The position numbers and the translations under genes were made by a program. A DNA stretch of 64,000 bases from Anastatus disparis (Eukaryota; Arthropoda; Insecta; Hymenoptera; Eupelmidae), in assembly GCA_017163975.1 (NCBI GenBank), contig JAFFSR010000279.1:1-64000 (forward strand), read 5' to 3'. Each line of letters starts with the position of its first letter. The first letter of the stretch is position 1. The notes under the pieces were generated by a model. The model was given only the letters and a program-made list of their open reading frames with translations, did no database searches and was not told the DNA's origin. This document shows positions 20,701 through 32,970 of this stretch, piece after piece.

Positions 20701-20819
20701 AATAATAATAATCATAATAACAATTATAATATTGTATTAAACGAAGTTATTGATAAAACAATAAAGGGCAAAGTAAAAAAAAATTAAAGAAATGAAATGA
20801 AAAAATATTAACTGAAAAA

Positions 20820-22760
20820 ATTGATTTGAAACTGATTGGTTGTATGGCAAATATATATTTCGATGAAAATCTCATATCTGAAAATTACATTGGTTCCATG
20901 ACGAATACATGTGTTCATTGTGATGCGCAACATTTTGCTTTTTAACATACTAAAAGTAACGATTTCTCCAATTGTTGTCATGAAGGTAAAGTAGAATTGT
21001 TAGAAAATCCACCTTAACCAGAACGATTAATGTTTTGAGCAACTGAATTTACGGAAGAAAGTATTGATTTTCGACAAAATGTTAAGTTGTACAATAATGC
21101 TTTAGCATTCGCAAGTTTTGATCCCAATTTTGATACATTGCCGAGTAAAGGACCACAAGTTATTAAAATATGTGGACAAATTTACCATAATGTATATGCG
21201 TTACATCCTAATAAAGATGAAGCACTTAAATATGGACAATTATATATTTTAGATAATGAAATGGCAACGAGTCAACGACATAAGTTTAATACAAACTTAA
21301 CATTATTAAAACATTCAGATAACTTAATGAGAGATATTAACCCTCATGCTAAAGCCTATAAAATGATGCATGAAGCAGGAGAAGAAGAACTACAACGATG
21401 TGCAAGAATCAATTGTCTTCTGAAAACTGTTACTATGCCTATTGTCCGCAATAATAATTTCGATAGAAAATAGATATAATCTACCTACCTGTAATGATGT
21501 AGCAATAGTATACGGTAGAGAAGACGATATGCCTCCTATTGAACGTGATATTGTCATTTACCCTAAGTCTGAAAAACCAATTAGTATACTAAAGATTAGC
21601 AAACACACAGATCCTATGACATATTCGCTTATTCATCCTAATGGTGGTTTCAGATGGATGTCAAATATGAAAAATAAATTTGGAAAATCTAATATTAAAA
21701 ATTTGCAATTTTATAATTATAGATTAAGTGTTAGAAATGAATTTAATCCATTTCTTAATTTAGGAAAATTATCTCAACAGTTCATTGTTGATGCGTTTGT
21801 AAAAGTTGAAACCTCAAGATTATATTTCATACGAAAAAACCAAAACGTATTAAGAAGTGATTGTTACAAAGGTGTTATGGACTATTTAAATAACAAAAAA
21901 GAATGAGATTATTTAAAAATTGGAAAAATAGTATAATTACTAACAAACTTTACAGGAAGTCCACGATTTTTAAAACAAAATTACATTGATTCAATAACAC
22001 TTGTAAATTATCATGGTAAACCTGACCTGTTTGTAATTATGACCTGTGACCCACATTGGAAAGAAATAACTGAAAACTTGGAAATTTATAAAAATGCAAT
22101 AGATAGACCAGATATTATAACAAAAGTATTTTATCAAAAAGTAGAAGAATTCAAAAATTTAGTAATAAAAAAGGGAATATTAGGAAAATGTATTGCATAT
22201 AGTTATGTAATTGAATTTCAAAAACGAGGATTACCACATATGCATATGTTGTTATTCTTAGATAAAAATGATAAATTTGACATTCCCGAAAAAGTTGATA
22301 AAATAATAAGTGCAGAAATCCCAAGTAGAGATATTTATCCAAAATTATATAGTATTGTTAAACAATTTATAATACACGGTCCCTGTGGTATACAAAATAT
22401 AAATTGTCCGTGTATGGATAAAAATACGAAACAATGTACGAAAAATTTTCCAAAAAAATTTAATAATACAACAACATTTTAATCAAATAGGTATCCACTA
22501 TACAAACGCAAAAATGATGGCGTCGAAATTATTTTTAAAAATAAATTTACAGAAAGAATTGCAGGTAATGGATTCGTTGTTCCTTATAATCCTTACTTAT
22601 TATTGAAATTTAATGCACACATAAACGTAGAAGTTTGTTCTATTGTACAATGCATTAAATATTTATTCAAATACTGTTATGAAGGTCATGATTGTGCATA
22701 CATTGAAATACATCAAGTAAATGTTGATTTTAGATCAGAAAATTAAGACACTTTTGAAAA
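20820..22760 (+). pseudogene. Helitron zinc finger and HUH Rep nuclease region, multiple stops
   Basis: Initiates rolling-circle transposition. The zinc-binding part reads TCVHCDAQHF, then NCCHEGKVEL. A helitron-like N domain spans 21087-21900 (FASFDPNFDTLPSKGPQV, then a block ending MHEAGEEELQR). The HUH motif is LPHMHMLL (about 22231-22255) inside YSYVIEFQKRGLPHMH. The Tyr motif IKYLFKYCYEG is near 22651-22685. Interruptions: stop after 21473 with frame change, stop at 21904, stop at 22480, stop near 22744. The catalytic residues themselves are still readable. Confidence 0.85.
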
Positions 22761-23130
22761 TGACAATAATGAAAATGTTGAATATGAATATAACGAAATC
22801 GAACAATACATTAATACACGATATTTATGTCCACCTGAAGCAATGCACAGATTATTAGAATATCCTTTACATGTTATTCCACATACTATAAAACGTCTAA
22901 GCGTTCATGAAGAGAATCAACAAAACGTATATTTTAAAGAAGGAAAAGAAGAAATGATCATGCAAAAAAATGTTAGAACAACATTAACAGCATATTTTGA
23001 ATCGAATAGAGAAGATTTCGAAGCACGAAATTACTTATATTCAGAAATACCAAATTTTTATACATTTAATGAAAAACTGAAAAAGTGGAATAAAAGAAAA
23101 AAAAAGAAAACCAATACTCAGTATAATGTA

Positions 23131-23372
23131 CTTACTAGGAAAGTGTCACACCTCCGGATCACGGATTTTGCTCAAACTTCATGATAAGTTTTCAGATGAT
23201 AAAATATGGAAAAAGCTAAAGTTATAGTCATAAATACTGCCTGTAACTAGGGAAATATTGAGTATTTATGACTATAACTTTAGCTTTTTCCATATTTTAT
23301 CATCTGAAAACTTATCATGAAGTTTGAGCGAAATCCGCGATCCGGAGGTGTGACACTCTCCTAGTTAGTAAG
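23131..23372. mobile_element. Palindromic MITE in the Helitron helicase (~240 bp)
   Basis: Arms of about 105 bp, near-perfect: left AAGTGTCACACCTCCGGATC, right its complement ending GGAGGTGTGACACTCTCC, with a ~25-bp loop. The insertion interrupts an otherwise conserved helicase segment. The target duplication could not be defined because the outermost bases are themselves complementary. Confidence 0.85.
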
Positions 23373-24123
23373 TCCGAAAGATAGAGAACGTTATTTTATT
23401 AGGTTATTACTATTACATGTTAAAGGAGCCACGTCTTTTGAAGCTTCGCGTACTGTTGATGATGTGATGTACAATTCGTTTTATGAGGCAGCTAAGGCAA
23501 AACAATTAATTAATAAAGATAAAGAATGGGATAGATGCTTGGAAGAAGCATCTTCAACAGAATTCCCTTATGCCCTTTGTGAATTATTTACTTTTATTTG
23601 CGTTTTTCATAATCCTATAAGTGCACGAGATTTATATGAAAAATATAAAGATAAATTTTACCACCCTGAATACGAAAAAAATGTAGGTGAAAATCTTACA
23701 TTGAATGTTATTAAAAATAATTTACAAGTCAATGGAATTTCGTTAAACGATTTTAATTTACCTAACATAAGTACATTTATAGAAGAAGATAATAATGAAA
23801 CAATTTTAAATCATAATAATTATATTCTTAATAAATTAGAAATGAAAATAAATTCTTTAAATAATAAACAAAGGCAAATATTCGACTCTACACCAAAAAG
23901 TTTAAATAACCAAAGTAAAGAAAAATATATTTTTATAGATAGACCGGGTGAAAGTTGAAAAATTATTTACTTAACGTTTTAATGGCTTATTTTAAATATC
24001 ATACCATACATTATTTATATGTAGCTTTGACAGGTATAGCAGCGAATTCATTAGTCGATGGAAGTACCGTGCATACAACATTTAAACTACCGTTAAATAT
24101 AACAGATTGTACAACTTGTAATG

Positions 24124-24512
24124 TTAACAGGAGGTCACGTATCTCTGTCCTTTTCTAATCAAAGAAATTATTTTTTTACAAAAACTAATAACTTTAGCAA
24201 AAAATGAAGAGAAAGCCGCATCTTGTATCAAAAAAAGCAATATTTTCTTTGATAAGAAAAAATTAATTTTATTGCTTCATTCTCAAGAAAACCTTGAAAA
24301 ACCAAATTGTTCAACCTAACCTCTATGATTTAAGTTTTTCAAGGTTTTCTTGAAAACGAAGCAATAAAATTAATTCTTTCTCATCAAAGAAAATATTGCT
24401 TTTTTTGATACGAGATGCGGCTTTCTCTTCATTTTTTGCTAAAGTTATTAGTTTTTGTAAAAAACTCAATGCTTTGATTAGAAAAGGACAGAGATACGTG
24501 ACCTCCTCTTAA
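24124..24512. mobile_element. TTAA-flanked palindromic MITE, copy 1
   Basis: A 381-bp insertion flanked by TTAA on both sides (24124-24127, 24509-24512). Terminal repeats start AGGAGGTCACGTATCTCTGT, and the arms (about 170-180 bp) pair almost completely. The TTAA duplication is the signature of piggyBac-type transposases; the termini do not resemble the classical CCC start. A second copy lies at 59560-59947. Confidence 0.9.
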
Positions 24513-25613
24513 GCCTAATTCTGCAGAAGGCAATCAATTAAAGGAAACACAAATAATTATTTGGGATGAAATATCCATGACTTCAAAATTTGCTTTTGAA
24601 GCGTTTGATCGTCTTTTTCAAGATTTATACAATGTAAACCAACCCTTCGGTGTTAAAACTGTAATTATATCAGGAGATTTCAGGTAAACATTACCAATTG
24701 TACGACATGATAGCCGTATGAACATTATTGAAAATTCAGTTTAGTTTATTATGGCAAAATTTTAAGCAAATGAAGTTAAATGAAAATCTGCGAGTTTCGG
24801 ATAATGATAATAATTTTAAACAATGGTTATTAGACATCGGAGAAGGGAAACGCTGCGATGTTTTTAAAGATGATAATAAAGTAACTGCTATACCAGATAA
24901 TTTTATCATTAAAGAAAATCTTGTCGAAAAAATATTCGGAAAAACAATAAAAATAGACAATACGAATATAACGAAAAAAGTTATTTTGGCTTCTAAAAAA
25001 TAATGATGTAACTGAAATCAATAATAATGTTTTGAATTTAATGGAAGGAAACCATGTTGAATATTTGAGTATTGATACTGCTGAAGATGATAACAAAGAA
25101 AATTTAGATATTATATTACCTACAGAATTTTTAAATAAGTTAACTTCTAATGGACTTTCACCACATAAATTACATTTAAAAGTAGGGGCTATCATTATAC
25201 TTTTAAGGAATTTTAATGTCAATAAGGGACTTTGTGATGGAACAAGGTTGATAGTAAAAAAAATGCTTAAATATTCCATTCAAGCGGAATTAGCAACTGG
25301 TCAAAACAAAGGTAAATAAGTTTTTATTTCAAGAATAAATTTATCTCCATCTACGGAAGAAATTCCATTCAATATGCAACGAAAACAGTTTTCTATTAGA
25401 TTAGGATTTGCAATGACTATTAATAAATCACAAGGACAATCTTATGAAAAAGTTGGTGTTTATTTGTCGTCACCAGTTTTCAGTCATGGGCAATTATATG
25501 TTGCTCTTTCAAGGACGAAATTTAAAAAAAATTTAAAATTATTTTTAGGTGACTACGCTATTGTCAACGGAGAAAATAAAAATGATCTGACGCTTTCAAA
25601 ATTGTTTAATATG

Positions 25614-25975
25614 ATGTTGGATCAGCTGTATAAAGGACGCGCTGTTAAATCAGCTACATAAGGAAACGTACTGTTGAATCAACTGCATACGAGGATACGC
25701 TATTAAATCAACTACATTAGGGAATGCGCTGTTGAATCGGCTGCAAATAGGGATGCGCTGTAGAATCGGCTGCATATGGGGATGCGCTGTTGAATTGGCT
25801 GCATATTGGGATGCGCTGTTGAATCGGCTGCATATTGGGATGCGCTGTTCAATCGGCTGCATATTAAGATGCGCTGTTAAATCGGCTGCATATGGGGATG
25901 CGCTGTTTAAACGGCTGCATATTGGGACGCTCTGTTTAATCGGCTGCATATGGAGATGCGCTATTAGATTTGCAA
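25614..25975 (+). repeat. 29-bp minisatellite, about 12 copies
   Basis: The unit contains GATGCGCTGTTGAATCGGCT followed by GCATATTGG. Spacing of 29 bp is regular from about 25630 to 25965. The first unit overlaps the end of the helicase frame (GTTGGATCAGCTGTATAAAGG), which matches the unit well, so the array seems to have grown out of the last helicase codons. Confidence 0.9.
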
Positions 25976-26149
25976 TGTCTAGTGTAAGAATGAGACGTTA
26001 AAACATTGCATTTGAAATGAAAAAAAATATTATATCGTCTGGAGCGGAGCCTGTATAAAACATTATAAAAATACGCTTCACTGAAGAATCCAATGTAAAA
26101 GTATACAGGCTTGGATGAAAAGCTACGTTAGAAAACATATTGACCAAAA

Positions 26150-27215
26150 AAATGTAGGAATCAAAAAAATATAAAGCCCAAGAAAATATAAGGCCCAAAA
26201 AATATAAAGCCAAAGAAAGTGTTAAGGCCAAGAAAATATAATGGCCCAAAAAATATAAAGACCAAAAAAATATTGGGCCCAAAAAAATATTAAGTCGAAA
26301 AAATTATAAGGCCCAAAAAAATATAAGGCCCAAGAAAGTATTAGGCTCGATAAAATATAAGGCCCAAAAAAAATTAAGGCCCAAGAAAATATAAGGCCCA
26401 AAAAATATAGAGACCGAAAAAATATTGGGCCCAAAAAAAATTAGGGCTCAAGAAAATATAAGGCCCAAAAAATATAGAGACCAAAAAAATATTAGGCCCA
26501 AAAAAATATTAGGTCCAAAAAACTATAAGGCCCAAAAAAATATAAGGCCTAAGGAAGTATAAGGCTCAATAAAATATAAGGCCCAAAAAATATAGAGACC
26601 GATAAAATATTGGGCCAAAAAAAATATTAAGTCCATAAAATTATAAGGCCCAAAAAAATATAAGACCCAAGAAAGTATTAGACTCAGTAAAATATAAGGC
26701 CCAAAAAATATAGAGACCGAAAAAATATTGGGTCCAAAAAAATATTGAGTCCAAAAAATTACAAGGCCGAAAAAAATATAAGGCCAAGAAAGTATAAGGC
26801 TCTATAAAATATGAGGTCCAAAAAAATATAAGGCCCAAGTAAATATAAGGCTCAATAAAATATAAGATCCAAAAAAAATAAGGCCCAAAAAATAGAGATC
26901 GAAAAAATATTGGGCCCAAAAAAATATTGAGTCCAAAAAATTATAAGGCCCAAGAAAGTATAAGGCTCAATAAAATATAAGGCCCAAAAAAAATAAGGCC
27001 CAAAAAATATAGAGACCGAAAAAATATTGGGCCAAAAAAAATATTGAGTCCAAAAAAATATTAGGCCCAAAAAAATATTGAGTCCAAAAAATTACAAGGC
27101 CCAAGAAAATTATAATGCCCAAGAAAATATAAGGCCCAAGAAAATAAAAGGCCCAAGAAAATAAAAGGCCCAAGAAAATATAAGGCCCAAGAAAATATAA
27201 GGCCTAAGAAAGACA
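26150..27215 (-). repeat. ~1.07-kb array of a 16-18-bp A-rich unit
   Basis: More than 50 imperfect units based on AAGGCCCAAAAAAATAT. Variants with AAGGCTCAATAAAATAT, AGACCGAAAAAATATTGGGC and AGTCCAAAAAATT alternate, giving a higher-order pattern of roughly 110-120 bp. Long open frames on the - strand, rich in Phe, Trp and Leu, are by-products of the repeat. Confidence 0.9.
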
Positions 27216-28041
27216 CATTCAAAAAATGCGGAGAACCGGAGAACCGGAGAAACGGAGAAAAAAGTCGTTTCACTTTAATATCATATAAGATTATTACAAA
27301 TAGACATAGCTGAGAAAACTTGAGAAACCATGTTGAATAAAAAGGATTCAGCCCATAGGCTCCAATGTAGTACAGGATTACACTCAGCATACAACTTGCA
27401 TCCAGGGCTCTTGGTTAACGGAGAGCTGGTTACTAAACTGTTCATGTATAACATCTTTGTCAAAATATCTAAAAAAGATACAAACAGAATATAGAGGAAT
27501 GCGGATTGCGCTAAGTACGAGATTAAGAGGGTATCTCATCATGCAGGTAAAGTTTCAGTCCCAACTGTTTGTGATAGCATCGTAGTTATAGCAATAATTC
27601 AGTGTATGGCTGGCATGGGTTATTTATGTTAAAGGTACGATAGCAGCAGATCATATAAGATGAGGGTAAGGCCATATGAGGAGCACTCAAGTGCATAGAA
27701 TGTCCCCGTGAAGTGGCCTATTGTGAATAGGTAGCTAGAACAGCCGTAGAGAAATTCTCACGTTATCGAGTAACAAAGTCTCCCTAGCCGAGATTACTGC
27801 ATATCTTAGCGCTGATGAGTTCTTTACCTTTTTCAAGGCTTGTCATTATTCCGAATTACTACTTGATCTTAAAGTTGCTTTTTCTCCTTCGATTAGGTGA
27901 TATCAACATCATAACCCCTGTAATTTGATGCTCCATGATGCAGAAAATTTCAGATGTAAAAACATGCTGGTTCGCAAAAATATAACTAATGTAAATAGTT
28001 GTCTATTAAGTAAAATTCTTAACGTCCTGTGGTGCAAACTG
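27216..28041. other. No confident gene; possible eroded upstream part of the LRR pseudogene
   Basis: Begins with four GGAGAACC-like units (27228-27262). The rest has balanced composition compared with the AT-rich surroundings, as decayed coding DNA would, but stops occur in all frames and I cannot assign a domain. Confidence 0.35.
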
Positions 28042-28929
28042 CGATACTAATATGTAGTTGACGTAACTGGCATCGATGTCACAGACGAAATTCTGGAAAC
28101 GCTTGGTAACTGGCCCAGTATTAAAAAATTGTTTTTAGGAAGGACAAGACCTACTATAGGTAGACTGGTCCAGTTTTGTAACGTAGAAGAATTATATATC
28201 AGTAATAAAAACGAAGTGAATCTTAAATTTTTAAATTAGCAGCCATTATAAAAGGATACAAATCCATCAAATTATAGATTTTACAAGAGTCAATTCTTCG
28301 CTAAAGACATTATCGCTGCATAAATCGTGTAACTGTGATAGAGAAGCTTATGACCCTATGCTCCTTGAACATGTTTTCAATGGACACAATTTACTAGAGA
28401 AATGGAACTTAGTTTCAGTAGTGGGAGGTATCCGTTGATCAAATGAGCTTATAACCCCAACTTAATAATTTCGTTAAGAGTATCAATGTAACCAATAACC
28501 GTAACTTAGAAGGGTTAATCACTAATATTGTAAGCGTAACCCCTTGTTTGGAGGAGTTGATTATTAACAGGTTAAAAATTAACTATACTTTTAATCAATT
28601 AAAATTGATAATATTAAAAAGACTAAGTATTGATTATAGTTCGAATGTAACTGAGACCCTTATCAGAAATCTGAAAATGGAATATGTCAAGGTCGTAAAT
28701 ACTTTAGGAAAAAAGATAACTAAATTTTCTAATATTAGATTTTCTTGCAGTGTTATGTAGCAGCGCAGATAGTTTTACAGTGACCCTAATCAAATGCAAA
28801 ACCAATAACATAACAGATATCTTGGCGCGTATACGCGGTTATGAAATTGATGCTAGTGAGGTAGGAGAAATACTTACCATTGTAAAAAAAAGCGTGATCA
28901 AGCCGGTGGCACAATCATGCGTACTGTAA
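28042..28929 (+). pseudogene. Leucine-rich-repeat protein, broken
   Basis: Four successive open pieces in changing frames show LRR-like periodicity: 28051-28239 (ETLGNWPSIKKLFLGR, then FCNVEELYISN), about 28280-28436 (SSLKTLSLHKS, then LLEKWNLVSV), 28503-28760 (NLEGLITNIV, CLEELIINRLKI, LKLIILKRLSID) and about 28744-28929 (SFTVTLIKCKTNNITDIL). At least three stops or shifts separate them. TTTTCTTGCAG at about 28740-28750 looks like a splice acceptor, so some breaks might be introns. The build resembles F-box/LRR proteins, but no F-box is visible. LRR families are expanded in some aphidiine wasps; belonging to such a family is only a thought. Confidence 0.5.
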
Positions 28930-29402
28930 GATTAATAGGTATGCTGACTGAAAATAAGAGAATTTTTTAAGTAAAGGTGATACTTTTGCAAAATTGATAT
29001 TTTTGTGTAAGAACTATATTTTGGTAAAATTTATATTTTTTTTTTGTAAAAACTATATTTTTGCAAAATCTGCAATTTTATGTAAAAAAACGTAACTATC
29101 AAGGGAGTGAGCGTTGTAATAGGTTAAGATAATATTACAAAAACTTTTTCACTGTAAAGAAATCTTAAGCTCTTGTATTTTTAAGATTGATTGTAAAGCA
29201 CAAAGTGCTCGTATTATATACAATGCAAGTGAAGCTGATAAATATTCATGTTTGGAATGGGATAAATGTTTTTTTTACAATTTCTCATTTGTACTTATTA
29301 TGGCTTTCTTATAGAGAAAGCATTATATCAGTAGAAAAATTATTTTCTTATTTTTTTACTTATAAGTGTATATTAGGACTCCGGAAGTCGAAAAAAGTGA
29401 TT

Positions 29403-30527
29403 TCATTTTTAATTATTAATGTTTCTTGACAATATCTGTTTATTTTTGTATTTTTCCTTTTCTATTTTTTTTTCACACTAAATTTATAAATGTTTATTAA
29501 ATTATTTAATCTTTTTAAAAAAGAAAACAAATATTATAACCAAGAAATATTAATAATTAAAAGAGTAATCTAAATTTAAGTTTATTTTTTTTATGTATGC
29601 GAAATAATTATTGTAAACAATATATGTAGCTTATTCCCTAAGTAAGGGAGAAATTCCGAAGAGAGAGAGGGAAACTCAGAGAAAATACACTGAAATTCCT
29701 AGGAAGTTTTTCTCCCTAAGGTTAAAAAAATCCGCCCACAAGCGAAGATAAAGAGGAACAAGAACGCTTTTTGCGTACGCCCATTGTCAATTTGACCATA
29801 TTTTCCAACGGAAAGGGAAATTTTGAAGATCCTCAGGGCGGGCCCTAAGGCTCCTTTAAAAAGACAGAACGGGGAGGAAATCAGTCAGTCGACCACCGCC
29901 AAGGATACATCGCCAAGGCTCTACAATACTTCTCACAAATTTTCAAGTTGAAAATTTTCAATTCAAATTTCTAAGTTTTAATCACCAAATTTTCAAAGTT
30001 TGAAATTCTCAATTCAAATTTCTAATTTTCATCTACTAAGTTCACAACCAGTTCTAGAAAATTTCAACGGATATTTCCATTGCGTTCACACTCTCTCTCT
30101 CTCTGGTTTCACCAATTACTTAGGAAAGAGTAAGTAAAACTTTTATTAAAAGTAAATAAAATCAAACTTAAAATTCAAATTTGCTTTCTATATAATAATT
30201 TACATTTTTTTTTCCTAAATTAAACTTCAAATTTTATTTTACTAACATCTTTCTAATTTTTTTTTATCATTTCTTTATTATTTTACGATTTCCCACCTTT
30301 CCTGTCGTATCCCGGCAAATTGTTCAGGGTTGCGACAGCCTAGTTTGATACCTCCAGTGTATGGTTCCATCTAGGCTTAACCATTATCCTTTTCCTACCT
30401 TATCACAAAACGATAATTTTAAAATTCTGAAAGAGTTGGTTATTAGGTGAAAAACCCTACGGCTGCCAAAATAAACCCTCAATCGACGCTAAACTAATTT
30501 TTACACGTGCGTCCCTCAGACGTCACA
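29403..30527 (+). repeat. 5' LTR
   Basis: Matches 44132-45252 at roughly 98 percent by eye, from TCATTTTTAATTATTAATG to CAGACGTCACA. A core promoter is visible: TTTAAAAAG at 29855 and TCAGTCAGTC at 29881. The left end does not start with TG as LTRs normally do, so the true 5' terminus may be missing or shifted. Confidence 0.9.
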
Positions 30528-32970
30528 TAGATCTTTTTGGAGGCCCTGGAGTCGATATCTTTTAAAAAAGAAAAAGAATTATTGTTTTTATAAGCTCGTG
30601 TTTTCAAAAATTTTCGATTTTCAAACATTAAAATTTCAATTTTTACAAGTCTCAAACCATTTTTCGATTGAATGAATTTGTAAAATTAAATTGCAATAAC
30701 TTTCATTGTGAATAAGTCTTAAAAGTGCACTATTCTGTCGTCAATCCTAAGTGTTAATCATATTAATGAAAAAGTTTTTAAAAAAAATATATATTTTCTA
30801 TTTGTAAAAAGAAGTAAAAAAAAAATCATTTAAAATACGCTAAAATATTCAAACAATTTTCTTTTAATTACTTTCATATTGTACTTTTTCATTCTAAATT
30901 ACTACATTTTAATACTTGAATATAAAAAAAAAATAATAACAGTAAATAATATACTTCAATGTTCATCCATAAATAATTTAACCCAAACTATTAAAATCTT
31001 TAATTAATGATTGGAGAAAATTCATCTCTAAAAACATTTATTCCTATTCTATTTTTGTATAAAAAAATATATACACATAGAATCATTGTATTTCTTTTTT
31101 GCTTTATTAAAAATAAAATATAATACCAGTATAAATTAAATTATAAATCAATTATAATTCAGCTTAATTTTTTTTTACAATTAATAATCTAAATACTTTA
31201 AAACAGCTCGAACGATAAAAATAAGGTTAATCTTCAATTAAGTGATACGAAATTTTAAGTATTCAAACACTCAAAACGTAAAGATTGTTTTTTTTTATTG
31301 AATAGTTTTCAATCCCTCTCTTTTTATTGGTCAAAGATTTTCTTTTTTTTTAAAAAAATCATAAACTTAATAATTCTATCAAAAAATTATATATATAATT
31401 TTTTTTATATATAAGAATACGGTTAGTATAAGAATACACTTAAAATTCAATTTTATATACTGAATAAAAAGAAAAAGAAGAATTACCTTTCAAATAAACA
31501 ATTTGTACAAATATATATTTAACCATTTTCAGTTTATCAATTGTTTCTTCTTTTTCTCATACTTATATAGTTATATTAAATAAATTTTTTATATACATGC
31601 ACATACTTTATGTTAAATTTAAAATATCCTCTGCTTTTAAAATACATTATGATATCAGATGAAATTTAAGAGAAACACTGAATTATTATTGAGAAGTATT
31701 ATATGATTAAAAATATCCTTAGCATATGATCGAATACACCTTGATATAAATCATTATTTATATTTAACAATAACATTTACTTGAAATTAGAACCTATCTT
31801 TTATTTAAAATCAAAAATAGTTATTAAAAGTATTTAAAATAATTGTTAAAAATCATTTTACTTTTCTACTCGAGTCCTCTCCAAATATTAAGAACATCAA
31901 ACTCTATTTATTGTCACAATTTTATATTTAATATTAATATTAATTCATATAATAAAGAATAATTTTCACTTTATTATTAAAACTAATTTAAAATTTTCTA
32001 TTGATTAATTCAAGTTGACAAAAGATCATTTTTCTAATCTGTTTTACAACTACAAAAAAAAACTCATCTCAAACATTTAATTTAATATAGAATAAATTAT
32101 TTTAACTTTTGTTGTTTTTATATAATAAACTTTATCACATTTGAGAATATGAAAAAGGATTAGTAATAGAATGCGTTAGCTTTGGTTGAAAATAAAACAG
32201 AAAAGTATTTTAAGAGTGTACAACTATCCAATTATTGTTTATTTTCTTTTAAAAACAAGAATATATAAAAACTATCATAAAGATAAATACTTATAATTTA
32301 GAATAGATAAAATTAAAATACACACTTGAATTCATTGCTACATTTGACAAAATATTTTTAATTTAAAAATAATAAAAATCATAAAAATAATTTTCTGTTA
32401 AAACTTAATTGAAAACTCTTAAAATGAGACGATACAACCATAAAGGTTAGTTCAAAAAAGACATTAGCTAAAGCGTCACCTTAGACTACAGTACATTATA
32501 GTTACGCCAACGCTACACCATAACTTGGCATATAGAAAAGCGCTGATGGTAAAGGTGCGCTGTAAGCATAGTCTGAGGCCTAGAAGCTAGGTGGCACTAG
32601 TGTCACTTTACCTTGTGGTGCTGTTACACAAAAGGTACAATACTTATAATAGTTCTTGTTACACTATTTGCATTTGTTTTAGAAATAATATTTTAGATAC
32701 TATTAAATCAATATTGAATATTTTTTAGCAATTAAATAATAGCAAGAAAACTTCTTCTTTTTGTCAACATTAAAATTTTTATTTTTTGTGCTTTATAAAT
32801 TTAATATTTCAAAGATTAATTATAATAAAATTCATTTCACAATTTTTTTTTTTAAATTAAATAAAACTTTCATAAATCGTTTGCTACTTTTAAAATATCT
32901 TTTGCGCCATAAAAATAACAAATTGCTCTTTGAGCACTTGTTTGCGCTTAATAAAAAAACCTTATGTTCA
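30528..32970. other. Long AT-rich leader between LTR and first frame
   Basis: A possible primer-binding site TGGAGGCCCTGGAGTC starts at 30537, ten bases past the LTR; the tRNA is not assigned. Otherwise no frame. A more balanced segment at 32430-32640 contains imperfect inverted words (TAGACTA / TAGTCTGAGG) and could be a small insertion or structured leader. Confidence 0.45.

Larger units (their letters stand above)
18966..25661 (+). mobile_element. Decayed Helitron with C48-like protease, Rep and Pif1 helicase
   Basis: All modules are collinear on the + strand: a protease-like gene, a basic repeat region, a zinc-finger plus HUH Rep region and a Pif1 helicase. Many stops and frame changes and two palindromic MITE insertions (23131-23372 and 24124-24512) make it non-functional. 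Ends (5' TC, 3' hairpin plus CTRR) could not be placed; the 29-bp minisatellite begins at the helicase terminus. Confidence 0.88.
22761..25661 (+). pseudogene. Helitron Pif1-like helicase, interrupted by two MITEs
   Basis: 5'-3' SF1 helicase that unwinds the transposon strand. The region before it (CPPEAMHRLLEYPL, 22820-22880) is the usual Rep-helicase linker. Walker A is degenerate (IDRPGES where G-x-G-T-G-K-T is expected, near 23936). Walker B is readable (IIWDEISM, about 24553-24580), and the C-terminal motifs are [27 protein letters not shown] and [12 protein letters not shown] (25220-25520). Breaks include stops after 23956, 24158, 25003 and 25319. One palindrome splits the coding region at 23131-23372, just before the conserved SPKDRERYFIRLLL segment; another splits it at 24124-24512. 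Confidence 0.88.

Noticed and set aside
25614..25975. CRISPR-like array (regular 29-bp repeats)
   Set aside because: Units are contiguous without spacers, diverge gradually and lie in eukaryotic DNA; it is a minisatellite.
26222..27390. Series of - strand frames rich in Phe, Trp, Leu that look like membrane proteins
   Set aside because: They arise from the A-rich 16-18-bp repeat unit and shift register along the array; not genes.
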